Assembly (NCBI GenBank): GCA_051294375.1
Contig: CM119271.1
Coordinates: 2,308,677 to 2,372,676 of the forward strand
Source of the DNA: Paraspadella gotoi
Taxonomy: Eukaryota; Chaetognatha
Length of the DNA stretch: 64,000 nt
Direction: 5' to 3'
A program made the position numbers and the translations under genes. How positions within the stretch are numbered: the stretch's first letter is position 1; every line of letters starts with the position of its first letter. Below, piece by piece: positions 50,266 to 61,040 of this stretch. A model generated the notes under the pieces. It was given only the letters and a program-made list of their open reading frames with translations. It searched no databases and was not told where the DNA came from.

Positions 50266-51862
50266 CCTCCACCTGCGGAGTATCCTCGTTCGCCAGATCG
50301 GCGATCTGACAATGCATGATGGGCGAGAGCGAGTCGAGCTCGTCCACGAGGACCAAGTTCTTGAGCGGACGCGGGGCGAAGAAAAAGGTGTCTCCTTCTT
50401 CCAGCGGCATGGCGGAGGAGAACTCGGGCTCGTCGTCGTCGTCACCCAGGTGGGCGATTTGGTAGAGATAGTGGTTGCCGAACTCGCAGGCGACAAAGAG
50501 GAAGCCTGAGATAAATTCACATTATGCACATACTTAAATACTTGATTTATTCTTGTAGACTCGGAACCAAATCATAAAAAAAAAAACCTCACCCCAAACT
50601 CACCCGTCTTCAGCACGCACATCGACGTGGCCACTGGCACCGTATCGAAGTATTTCAGCCTGATCTCCGTCACCATGTCCTCGTCCGTCTCCAGGGTGAT
50701 CTTAAAGATGTCGCCCTGTTCCGTCTGCGCCAAGAAAAAGAACATGGACTTGGTCTTGTGGGTGGCGGAACAGACGAATATCATTCCCCGCTCGGGGTCG
50801 TCGAGATCGTTGCGCCGGCGCGGAATAGGCGACCGGATGTCCGGTTGATCGCCAAAGTTCTTGTAGGTGACGTAGTTTTCCGAGCAGATGAGAACGCCGG
50901 AGGGACCGTCGTTTCCACCTTTTTTAAAAGAGGATTGAAATATTAAGGAACCACGTAAGAGGGGGAAAAAAAACAGTTTCAATGGAAAACGTCACGAGCG
51001 TTGGCCAGCTTAATTTTTATCAAAAGTACGATATTTTCGATTTTTTTTTTTTACTCGCAGAGTTGCCCTATAATTTGAATTGATTCGCCTGATGCCAGAC
51101 CACAGAGCCCTCACTCACCTGGAACCGAAATCAAAAAGTTGCCATGTTCCTCCAGCGGCTCCGAGTATTTCCTGACGACGTGATTCAGGCCGAGATCGAG
51201 TTCGTAGAAGGTGAGCGCCTGCGAGGTGTTGGCCGCGGCTTCGCCCGACGGGTCGGCGTCGGAGTCTTCGTAGTCGATCTCGAGGCAGGCGAAGGTGGGG
51301 TTCTCGAAGCCCACATCTACGCCCACGATGTGGTAGACGATCGTGTTGGACTTGTGCGCCTCGAGCGGCGAGGAGATGGTGAGGCGAGCGGTCGCGTCGC
51401 GGTTCAGGATGTAGACCTTGTAGTAAGTTTACAATGTTTTTTCTAAAAAATCGTAATGATGATTCGGCTTGTATTACAGTTAAGTCTATCGAAGGTAGAA
51501 CTACAGAATTAATTAAAAAGAAATTCCTAAGTTACCAGCTTTTGTTTTTCTGAGGCGGCGATCATGAGCGCTCGGCCTTTGGGATCTGTGCAGAGGAACT
51601 GTCCGGGGACGATTCGGCGACATCCCGATTTCCCAAAAGTCTCTTGATGAATCTTTAAAAAATAGGGACAAATTAACAAAATTTATTTGATTAAATTATT
51701 GTAAAGAAACCAAGGTAAACAATATTAATTAAGGAGGAACCTTATCAAATGAATTTTTCGCCCCCAAATATTCGAGGATAGATATTCGTCCCGAATCCGT
51801 TCCGACGATGATGAAGTCTTTGTTTCCTCCTGTCAGGAATATGATGGAAGTCTCAGGATCAG

Positions 51863-51910
<48 letters not shown>

Positions 51911-52126
51911 ACCAGTCAGCCTGAATCCCTGCAAGGATCTGATCACGCCGAAAATCTCCACGGAGAGAACAGTGTAAACCTTGCCGGTGTTGGGGTCGGG
52001 TCGCAGCAGCTCCAGTAGCTTGCCGCGCGAGACGACGATCTCCTGCTGCTTGGAGCCGCTGAAGTTGCCGTGGATGGCGTGGGTGATGCCAGTGGCTCGT
52101 TGGAGCGTCAAGTGGTAGAGATACAT
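46940..52126 (-). CDS. sf3b3: Splicing factor 3B subunit 3 (SF3b130)
   Basis: Fifteen exons: 52126-51913, 51829-51741, 51652-51536, 51416-51119, 50918-50604, 50505-50273, 50175-49993, 49779-49636, 49556-49392, 49269-49135, 49045-48898, 48821-48500, 48430-48184, 48088-47468 and 47371-46940, giving 1220 residues against 1217 in human. It is a three-propeller scaffold of the U2 snRNP SF3b complex, needed for branch-site recognition. Conservation is extreme: [60 protein letters not shown] and a C-terminus [20 protein letters not shown]. All introns are short and GT-AG. Three contain long GA/CT microsatellites next to splice sites. Transcription runs toward GTF3C1, whose start is 489 bases beyond the stop. 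Confidence 0.97.
49874..49921. repeat. (GA)n microsatellite in SF3B3 intron 7
   Basis: About 48 bases of GA on the plus strand, CT on the transcribed strand, lie in the intron between exons 7 and 8. Confidence 0.9.
50228..50263. repeat. (CT)n microsatellite in SF3B3 intron 6
   Basis: About 36 bases of CT on the plus strand, GA on the transcribed strand, begin within ten bases of the exon 6 donor. Confidence 0.9.
51865..51905. repeat. (CT)n microsatellite in SF3B3 intron 1
   Basis: About 40 bases of CT on the plus strand, GA on the transcribed strand, start a few bases after the exon 1 donor GTGAGAAAGAG. Confidence 0.9.
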
Positions 52127-53759
52127 GACTGCAGTATTGTTTTCTGATAGTTTTTTTTTCTGTTGAAAATCTTACATGTGAAAAAAAACGAGGAAAAAAA
52201 ATAAATAGCCTAATAGGGCATTAAAACATTGATAAAAATAAAAGAAAAACTGGCGAAGTCATAAAGGCTGGAATGTTGTTGTTGTTGTTATTCGTTTTTA
52301 GTTGTGTGTAAAACCATTTAAACAATGGCTAAAAAAAATGCCACGAAGTAATGACCCATGAATATCTCTTTAACCCATCCACAACACCCCATTAACCCCC
52401 CCCCCCAAAAAAAAAAATCCCTTTTCAAAGTCGCCAACGAAACGGCCAAAGTAAAAAAGCCGAGTTTCCCATCGAAAGACGGAAAAGGAAGAAGACATCG
52501 AGAAAAAAAAGGCGAAACCCGCGGGCAGAGATAATATCAATAAAATGTCGTGACCTCGATTCTCATGTGAAAAGGCTCCCCCCGCGAGCAAATAACCGGC
52601 GGAGACAGTTTCTTGGCAACGGGACTTTTCGTCATTCTCGTCGTCGTCGTCGTTGTGGCTTAACGAGGGAGGAAGGGCTTATTATGTTTTATTTCGGAAG
52701 AGGGGGAGAGAAGTCGGGAATTGGGGGGGGGGTGTCGGTGGTGAAAGATAATTCTCAATGTCGTAAAAGTCGCAAAGCGTCGCCGACTGTCGCCGGATTA
52801 ATTTAAAGAGTTCGCATAACTGGGTCCCTAGAGAAATCAAATGTAAATGTCTGGAAAAAAGGAAAGAGACTAAATGAGGTATGACTATGACAAATAAAAG
52901 TAGTTCATGCGTTTCAAAATTAAACAAAAAAAAACCAGTACTCCAATAACTTTGATTAGAAAATAATCAAGGACAAGAACAAAACACAATCGATGTAAAT
53001 ATAAATATATTGCATATAACCAGATATTGTTTTGCAGGAATGAAAAAAACAAAAACCGCCTCTGGAGACAGAAGCACGAGAGATAAGAGTCCTGATTGGG
53101 ATACATATTTCCTGCTGTGTTAGCTTGCTAACTTGACACGTAAAAACATTGAAAGTAAATCCTGAGGTTTTTCTTTTTTTGCAAGAAAAGCAAAAGGTAT
53201 GCTATGATGGAGTTTCAAGTTTTAGAAAAAAAATATACGGCATCAATCAACAGTTAGATCGAAATGAATCCTGATTGCAGAATAATAAAAAAAAACAAAA
53301 CAAAACGAAAATGTACAGAACATGTTGGATAGAAAGGCTGGTAAATTCCTGGTTCTTGCATTCAAAGCTAACTATATTTACACGATCCACAAAGGAATGT
53401 TAAGTTGCGGTTTATAAATAGCTAAACAGAAATAAGTTCACTGAATCGCAATAACGTAGTCAACAACTAAACTACTGGAAAAAGAAAAATGAGGATAGTT
53501 CGATAAAAAAAACCGCAGGTCGCTATGAGAATAATAACGCGAGGTTATTAATATTAATAATAATACTCCAGACGTTGAAAGAGGATAATTCCGCGAGAGA
53601 TCCGAAAGAGCCATTCTTCTGCCATCGTCACGGCTTTCTGATCTTCTCGGATTTCTAGGCAGAGTTTTTTTTTTTTGTTATTCTTCCCTTATGCTTCAGT
53701 TTTGTTTCGTTTCGTTTGTTTTTTTTTTTACTGGGAAATTGGTTGTTTTTTTTTTTCTT
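52127..53759. other. intergenic: SF3B3 upstream, member F 3' side
   Basis: About 1.6 kb, moderately AT-rich, with homopolymer runs of A, C, G and T. A small GC-richer island at 52560-52680 includes a short GTC trinucleotide run near 52637-52650; it could be a promoter-proximal region of SF3B3. No coding exon is recognisable. Confidence 0.5.
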
Positions 53760-55758
53760 TCACCACGACAGCACCCCGCCAGCCAGCCCGGCGCCGCCGC
53801 CGCCGTTCCCATGAAGGAACGCCTCGGCCATTCTCCGCTGATGCTCGTTCTGCCTTAGCTGTTTGAGTCTCTTGCTGCGCTGGGCGAACCCTGACCTCGC
53901 GGACATGCGCATGAAGCCAAGGAGGGTGAGCGTTTGCCCGCTCTCCGGCCGCCCGTGAGGCAGGGCCTTGTGGAAGACTCGTTTCAGGTTTTCGAACTGG
54001 GAGACCCAGATCTCGAAGTTTTTGAAGAAAAATTCGCGGGACTGGAGTTCGTCCATGTCCTCGGGTTTGGCCTCGGCCAAGGCTGGAAGGAGATAAGGGG
54101 GAGAGAAAAAGTCAAGGAAAATTATTAGGATAGGGAAAGTGAAATGTGAAGATGAAAAAAAAAATAATGAAAAATGCAGTCCATTTGTTTAATAACGGGA
54201 CTCAAGTTTTATTCAGATTCGAGAGCATTTAAGCTCTCTTTTTCCCAGCAGCAATCAGCCTTTCATATAAATAAAGAGACTGTTGACTGTTAAGTGACAT
54301 TAATATACTATAATAATATACTCACAAGTATAAATCGTTTGATTGGGAAAAAGCAAAAAGCAAAAACGAAACTAACATTCTTTTCAACCTCCCTAAGTCC
54401 CAATTTAACCTTTTCCGAAATCGTAGCACAACGAAGTGGAGAGCCGATTCTCCGGAGTTCCCTTGACGCAGGCGTTTTCGCCGGCGATGCACTTGAGGGT
54501 CTGGATTTTCTGGGCCGAGAGGTTTTGGTTGAGCAGGGCCATGAGTTCGGCGTCGACAACGCCGCCGCCGACGCCGAGGCCGTTGTCGATGAGATCGGCG
54601 CCGGAAAGGTTGTAGGCGTCGAAGGCGCCGGCGCTGGTTTCATCGATGGAGGCGGCGGCGGCGTCGAAGGCCGATTCCCATCCCAGGATCTCCATGGGGC
54701 CGGCGGTGCTGGAATGAGGTGGAGGGGGCGCGACGGAGGATGAAGATGAGGTTGATGCGAGAGGAGGGGCGTTGCCGGCGCCGCCAATGCCGTTGCACTT
54801 AGAGGCGGGAAGATCGTTGATGATCTCCGCGATGTCGCTGTCGATTTCGCCCTCTTCCTCAGAGGACTTGATCGGCTAATGTAAAGAGGAGGAAAGGGAT
54901 TATTAACATTAACAAAGTTAACAGAAACAAAAAGCGTTAATATTTCTCTAGACGAAAATACTAAAAGGCATATTAAATTTCGAAAAAAATGGGAAAAGCA
55001 ACAGGGAGCTGGGAGCTTGTTTTATTAAAACTTCGGCGCATAACTTTAGAACAGTAGTTCTATATTTGTTGACATATCTTCCTTACCTCTGTTCTCTCTT
55101 TCTTGATCTCCGTCTCGTCCTTGACGACGACCTCGTCGTCCGCGGAGGCGGAACCGGCGGCGCCCGCCGTGTCGTCTTCGGCTTCCGGCAATTTGGCCAT
55201 TTTCGGAGGCGTCGACGACGACGATTCGGGTATCGAGGGGTTGAGAAGGCGTTTCCTTGTAGGCGGCGAAGGGAAAGGGAAGGCCTGGCGAGCCGTCGAC
55301 GCAGCTGCGGCGGCTACGGCGGCGACGACCGCGCTGCTTCCGCCGTTGTTGTTGTTGTTATTGGTCGAGGAGGAGGTAAAGGAGGTAGAAAAGTTTCTTT
55401 GTGGCTGAGACGATGCCTGATGATGATTGTTGCGTCCCTGAAGATGGTAAGCGTCCGGCGCGGTCGGCATGGCGCCGGGATGATGATGATGCCGTCGGAG
55501 TTGCAACGACGACACGGCCGGATTGACCTCGTACTCGACGTCGTTTCCCGTCGGCGTCAATTGCGCTCGTAGGTAGGCGTCGCAGAGATGGCGTTTGCCG
55601 GAGAACTTGCGTCCTTCTCCGGTCTCGACGAGGACGAATATGTTAGCGTCGGTGAGGGCCGAGAGCTTCATGGCCGCCTCCATGAGGATGGCCGAGAACG
55701 AGGTCTCCATGCTCTGGAGTTGAGAGACGAGACCCAAGAGGCTCTGGGCGGATGCCAT
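53760..55758 (-). CDS. family member F
   Basis: Three exons, 55758-55087, 54875-54410 and 54082-53760, giving 486 residues, the longest member. The N-terminal domain is nearly identical to E. The linker contains His, Asn and Ala runs, the basic patch TRKRLL, and two SUMO-type sites (VKDE near 55125 and IKKE at 55107-55096). Exon 2 adds a Ser/Pro/Ala-rich stretch and the start of the C-terminal domain (LSTSLCYDFGK). A phase-1 intron then interrupts it before FFFKNFEIWVSQFE, FMRMSARSGF and SKRLKQLRQ. Like D, and unlike A, B, C and E, its C-terminal domain is split by an intron. It stands alone between SF3B3 and MAU2. Function is unknown; the basic patch suggests the nucleus. Confidence 0.85.
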
Positions 55759-56266
55759 CGGAGGAATTGTTGTTGTTGTCCTGAGGTTTTTTTACGTGAT
55801 GCGTTTTCTCTCTGTGGACGAGAGATGCTTCATGACCCGATTGAGCACCCGGCAGTGTTGTTCCTTTTTTCGTTTGTTTGTTTGTCCTTTTTAACCTTTA
55901 CTGGCAATGAAATATATACGAAACGAAATAAAATATGAATAATTAAAACGAGGCAACAGGCAAAGCTTAAATGGAGGATGAGGCAAAAACGAAACATTTA
56001 CGTAGACGGTAGAGTAGTCAAAGCTTTATTCGATTGCTCCGACCGAATATGGCTTTCGCTTTTAAAACATTCCTTTCGTTTCTGCCGTTAAAAAAACCAC
56101 TAATATGCAGATATAGATAGGAACGTGTTATGTATACTAATATGATGATTCTAGTTATATCGGTAAGAGACAAATGGAGAATTAAATGGTGGAAGGAAAT
56201 CGATTACGGAATAGAAACTAAATAGATTGAAAAAGGAAGGGTGAGGGAGAGAGCGTGTCATGAAAG
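55759..56266. other. intergenic: member F upstream, MAU2 3' side
   Basis: About 500 bases of AT-rich DNA. A minus-strand AATAAA lies near 56027-56032 and could end the MAU2 transcript. I see no gene here. Confidence 0.5.
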
Positions 56267-59255
56267 TTATGTTTTCTTGACCAAAGCGGCGGGCAAAGGT
56301 CCTTCCGTCCAATTGATGAGAGAGTGTTCAGCCCGCTGCGACGCGCTGAAGTGATCCTTCAACAACTGTTGCGAGAACGCCGTGTGACTTTGGTACGCCT
56401 CCTGTTGAAGGTGTGAGACGGAGGATAGAAATGAGAATAAGGACAGGTACCAACAGAATTTATGCTGAAACAAATCCTTGATAAACCAACATTTATCATC
56501 ACCTGAGCTTTCGGCCCATCGCCGCAAACATTGTACAGATCCCGCAGCAGAGCAGTCGCCCAAAGTTGGACGTTGATGTCGGGGATTTTGTGAGCCAGCT
56601 GCATCGCCGGCGTCACCATATTTTGACTTTCTTTCGTGTTGCCTGGCGACGAAGAAACAGAATTGTTATCCATGAACAATGGAAGAAAAATACGAGAATA
56701 GAATTTATTTTTATTTTTGATCCATATTTTTTTTGGTTAAACCTCAACCGACGAAACCAGCAAGACCCGTCCTCACCCGTGGACATGAAAATGTGTCCGA
56801 GGAGGACCAGGGAGCAGGAAGTGAGTCGATTGAGATCCTCAGTGTTGGACATTTTAAGAGTTTCTCTCAAGTAGCGTTTGGCTTCGGGGTAGTGCTCCTG
56901 GAAGAAGCACCGCAGCCCTTGGACGTAGTAGGCGGCGGCGCGGGTGGCGAACGATTTGGTCTCGATTGTCTTTGGGTCGATGGTTGCGCTCAGATCCTCC
57001 ACGTCCTGAATGGGGAGGTGAGACGAAGAGTATGGCGGGTTTATCAGTCATGGAACAAAAAAAACCTACAAGTCGACGCCCTTTGTTCGATTAAATGTGA
57101 CAAAATAAACCTGGTGACGACCCGTCCGCATGTAAACGATAGCGAGATTCAGATTGACGAAAGGTACGAGTTCAGGGGAGCTTTCGTCCCTGGTCTGTAG
57201 AGCCCGTCGAAACTACGAGGAAAAGAAATTTAACAATCAGTTCCTTCATCTTTAAAATTTAATTTAATCGTCGCAAATTGAAATCTAACGAACCTGCAGC
57301 TCAGCCGAGTCCATGCAGTTCATGCTCATGGCGTATAGACCGAGGAGAGAGTGAAGTTGAGCCGAGTGGAGCCACTGAAGTCGCGAGTCCGACGACAGCA
57401 TCGAGGCGATCTGCGACATCTCCCCCAACGCCTCCGTCTTCTTGCCCATGATCAGACGGCACATGATCACGTGTTCGAGAAGCATCACCTGCATCAATTT
57501 GTCTTCAATAAAAAGCTAATCAACCAACGACTCATTTCCGAGAAATGAAAGGAAACCTGGAAGGTCCTCAGAATCGGATGGGCGTCGACTGTGCGCAGCT
57601 TTTCGATTTGCGTGAGCGCCTTCTCCGTGTACTTTTGCGCTTTGTCCATGAAGCCGGCCTGCATGGAATGCATGACGGTGACAAGGTAGACGAGGACACA
57701 GAGCTGCTCCTTTGGCAGCCAGTGGAACTGCTCCACGGGCTTATTGGAGGGCTTGTCGTCCTCCTCGGGTAGGGTAGAGATGCTTTGGATGGTCTGCTGC
57801 AGCTGCTTCAAGGGACTCTTGACTTCCTTCACCTGGCCCAACATCAGGAGGCGGGAAACCTGGCGGAAAATGGGTATCATAAATGACTAATCTACTAGTA
57901 CTAATCCCAATGAAAAAAAAATTTAATGGACCAAAAAATACGGGCTTTGCACAACCAACACCAACTCGGAGAGAAAATAAATAAATTTCGAATTGCCATC
58001 ATCAGCCATGTCAATGATTATTGATTAGAAAACTCGACAACTCAAATACGCAGTCGCTACCTTGAGGACGAGCTCGAAGACTCTCAGACTCTCGGTGAGG
58101 GTAGAGGTGCCGATCCAAGAGTCGAGAATCGGCGTCGTCGTCGACAAAATCTCCGCGGCTTCCTCCATGTCTCGTTTTTCGATTAGAAGGATCATCGCTT
58201 TCGACAGTAGGAACAACACCTTTTAAAATTGGATGAAAATTTCATTGGGGAAAATGGGGAAAATGATCAAAATGATTGAAATGTCATTTGGTCACAATAT
58301 AAATTGCTTGAAACTTTCTCGCCTTTCCACTTCTAACCTTGGTGTACTTGGTTCGTTCTTTCCCGCAAAAATTTATCCCGCGGTTGACATATTCGATGGC
58401 GAATGAATAATTGCGAATGTCCAGGTAAAGTTGCGCCGTTTGAAACAGCAACCTAAACGAAAAGCCTCGGTACATAATTGTATTTGTATTCTGTTGTAAA
58501 TTGTATTTTGTGCGGAGTACAATATAGTATTCCACTATATAATACTACTTACAATTATGCCACTTCATTGATAGGGAAGCCAGGTACTCTGGTAGTGAAT
58601 AAACGAGACTGTGAGAGAGTCTTGAATGAAAGATTGCAGGGACTTGCTATGTTATTGTGCTATATGCTATATGCTATTATCTTGTAAGAGTGATGAGGCC
58701 TTAAATCACCAAAGCCTGTCCAATGAATGGTTAATTTTTTTATTGGTTGTACCAATTATTGTGAACAGTTTTACGTGGATCTAGGTCCTTAGTTGTTACA
58801 GTAGTATTCCATATTCTCTCAAATATCTCCCACAATCACAATAACCACCTGCAATGCCAGTAGGGAGCCTTTTGCGACTGCTCCACGGCGGCTGCGGCGA
58901 TCGGAACAGCTGCTTCCGGATTCCCGGTCCTACGTGAGGCAGCGGCCAGCAAGTCGGCGCACTCGAACCGCAGATCGTCGAAAGAGAGGTGCGCACTTTC
59001 GCAGATGTTGTGACAGCGCTCGAGGTGCTCCTTGGCGTCGGCGGGGTCGGCACCGAACTGCATCAACAGTTTTCCGATTTGTAACTGGGTCCGCGCGGCG
59101 ACGCGTGGCGGCGGCTGCGCGGTGATCACGGCCTGAAGGCAGTGGATGGCCAGGCGGATGTTGGCAGGCTTGGCCGTGCGGAACTGTTCGGCCAGGCCCA
59201 GGAGGACCACGTAGCGGGGATCGTTCTCGCTCGTCTGCGGCCGGATGGTCGTCAT
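56267..59255 (-). CDS. mau2: MAU2 (SCC4), cohesin-loader subunit
   Basis: Nine exons: 59255-58849, 58452-58338, 58219-58061, 57859-57557, 57488-57294, 57212-57111, 57005-56777, 56642-56503 and 56401-56267, giving 594 residues. MAU2 is an all-helical TPR-type protein that wraps the N-terminus of NIPBL and loads cohesin onto chromatin. Diagnostic matches run end to end: [87 protein letters not shown] and NWTEGPLP near the C-terminus. All joints keep the frame. Intron 1 is largely filled by the interspersed repeat. The 5' leader, just before the ATG, carries a CT run on the transcribed strand (59289-59312), which may be part of the promoter or UTR. Confidence 0.96.
58535..58770 (+). repeat. interspersed repeat copy inside MAU2 intron 1
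   Basis: The copy runs from CCACTTCATTGATAGGGAAG through GAGAGAGTCTTGA and CAAAGCCTGTCC to TTGGTTGTACCAATT. It is in the opposite orientation to the copies at 28.3 and 59.8-60.45 kb. It makes up over half of the 396-base intron. Confidence 0.85.
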
Positions 59256-59312
59256 GATGGAAGTTGGGGGAGGGGAGAGAAGAGAGGAGGAGAGAGAGAG
59301 AGAGAGAGAGAG

Positions 59313-60861
59313 GAAAGTACGGTTTTTCGCTTTCGACGTAAAAGGTCACATTTTGCGTCTGCGTTGAGAAAGAAAGATGGATTTTAGATCATTACTGGAG
59401 CTGACACAAACTGCCTCCTGGTGGTCTTTCTTAGGCTTAGACTTAACGTACTACCGTTATTTTTAAACATAAATTAATTCATCAGACATAGGGCCAGAAC
59501 AAAACGATAAAAACAAGAAAAACAGGAAAAACAAAAAGACGAGCCCGTTGAAGAGCTTCCCTTTGATTGGATAGTTCTCTTTTTTTGGTTTCTGGTTTTA
59601 AGTCTTTTCCACAAGAGGCGCAGTCGGACGATCATAAGAAACAAATTAACAGAAAGTTAATAAATTGATTGATTGATCGATTGGCACATCAGTTATACCG
59701 TGTTACGAAATTGATACAACCAATACAAAAATTATCCATTCATTTAATAAATAACCTATCTTGTCCCTGACAGGCTTTGAGGCTACGAGTTTCTTTCTTT
59801 TAAATGATTTTTTTTATTATTATATTTTGTTTATATTATATGGAAATGGACAACCAATATAAAAATTATCCATTCATTTAATAAATAAGCTATCTTGCCC
59901 CTGACTTTGGACAGGCTTTGGTGGTTTAAGGCCTCCATCACTCTTACAAGATAATGACATAGCAGGTCCCTGCAAGCTTTCAATCAAGACTCTCTCACAG
60001 ACTCGTTTATTCACTCCCAGAGTACCTGGCTTCCCTATCAATGAAGTGGAAAATATTTCAAAGAATGTTTCAATTGTATGAAAAGACCACTCCCTTAAGT
60101 ATTAGATCGGGGAATAATTATTGTACTCCGCACTAGCATCAAAATACAAGGAGCTGAATTTTATGAAATTGGTACAACCAATATAAAAATTATCCATTCA
60201 TTTAATAAATAGCTATCTTGCCCCTGACTTTGGACAGGCTTTGGTGGTTTAAGGCCTCCATCACTCTTACAAGATAATGACATAGCAGGTCCTGCAAGCT
60301 TTCAATCAAGACTCTCTCACAGACTCGTTTATTTCACTCCCAGAGTACCTGGCTTCCCTATCAATGAAGTGGAAAATATTTCAAAGAATGTTTCAATTGT
60401 ATGAAAAGACACTCCCTTAAGTATTAGATCGGGGAATAATTATTGTACTATTATTGTATATATTATAACAACAAATTTAGCCGATGAAGCTGTTCCATTT
60501 CAGAACAAGATATAGATCATTGCGTTTTATATTATCCTCGCAATAATTGCTTTTCTCTCTTGTTTATGATAAAAACTAATTGAATTCCCCCTCCCCTCTT
60601 TTTTCTATGAGGCGAGAAATCAGTCCACGCATCTCATTTTGGATTCATGTCTGAACTTGATATCACAAAATTAGCTCTTTCTGTTATCTCGTTTGAAAAT
60701 TATCTAGTTCATATAATTTGTTCATAACATTATTATAGTTTTTAAATATTTTGTGTAAAGCTTTATAAACTCTTCCCAATGACCAAAAAGGCCACAAATA
60801 GTTAAAAAAAATTAAATTCTTTGAGCTGATGTAACAGGGTAGTTTTTATAATGGCATTGCC
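59313..60861. other. intergenic with repeat cluster
   Basis: Upstream of MAU2. Apart from three copies of the interspersed repeat at 59705-60450 it is AT-rich and shows no gene. Confidence 0.5.
59705..60450 (-). repeat. cluster of three interspersed-repeat copies, two in tandem
   Basis: A truncated copy (about 59705-59790) is followed by two near-identical units starting at about 59851 and 60175, with a period of 324 bases. Each begins CAACCAATATAAAAATTATC and passes through TTGCCCCTGACTTTGG and AGACTCTCTCACAGACTCG to GGGGAATAATTATTGTACT. Over about 290 shared bases the tandem units differ by four single-base indels and no substitutions. Confidence 0.85.
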
Positions 60862-61040
60862 TTGAAACACGGCGCAGACACCGTCGCCGGCGCCGTAAAC
60901 TCTCGAAGGGCGTCGCGCGGCGCGTTGTTTTCGCTCGCGCCGTTCGGAGCAGAAACGCGAGGAGACGCGTGAATATGGCGCCGTCGCGTCGCTTTGAATG
61001 CAGCGTAGCGCGGGTTCTCGCGCGAGTAAGGTCATTCGCG
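60862..61040. other. CpG-rich island of unknown role
   Basis: A sharply GC- and CpG-rich block of about 180 bases (GGCGCAGACACCGTCGCCGG near the left end, GCGCGGGTTCTCGCGCGAG near the right) sits in AT-rich DNA. A minus-strand frame is open across it, but I recognise no protein. It could be an isolated exon or a promoter. Confidence 0.3.

Noticed and set aside
60802-61035. Minus-strand 77-codon frame as a gene
   Set aside because: It is open across a CpG-rich block, but I recognise no domain, splice context or signal; kept only as an observation.
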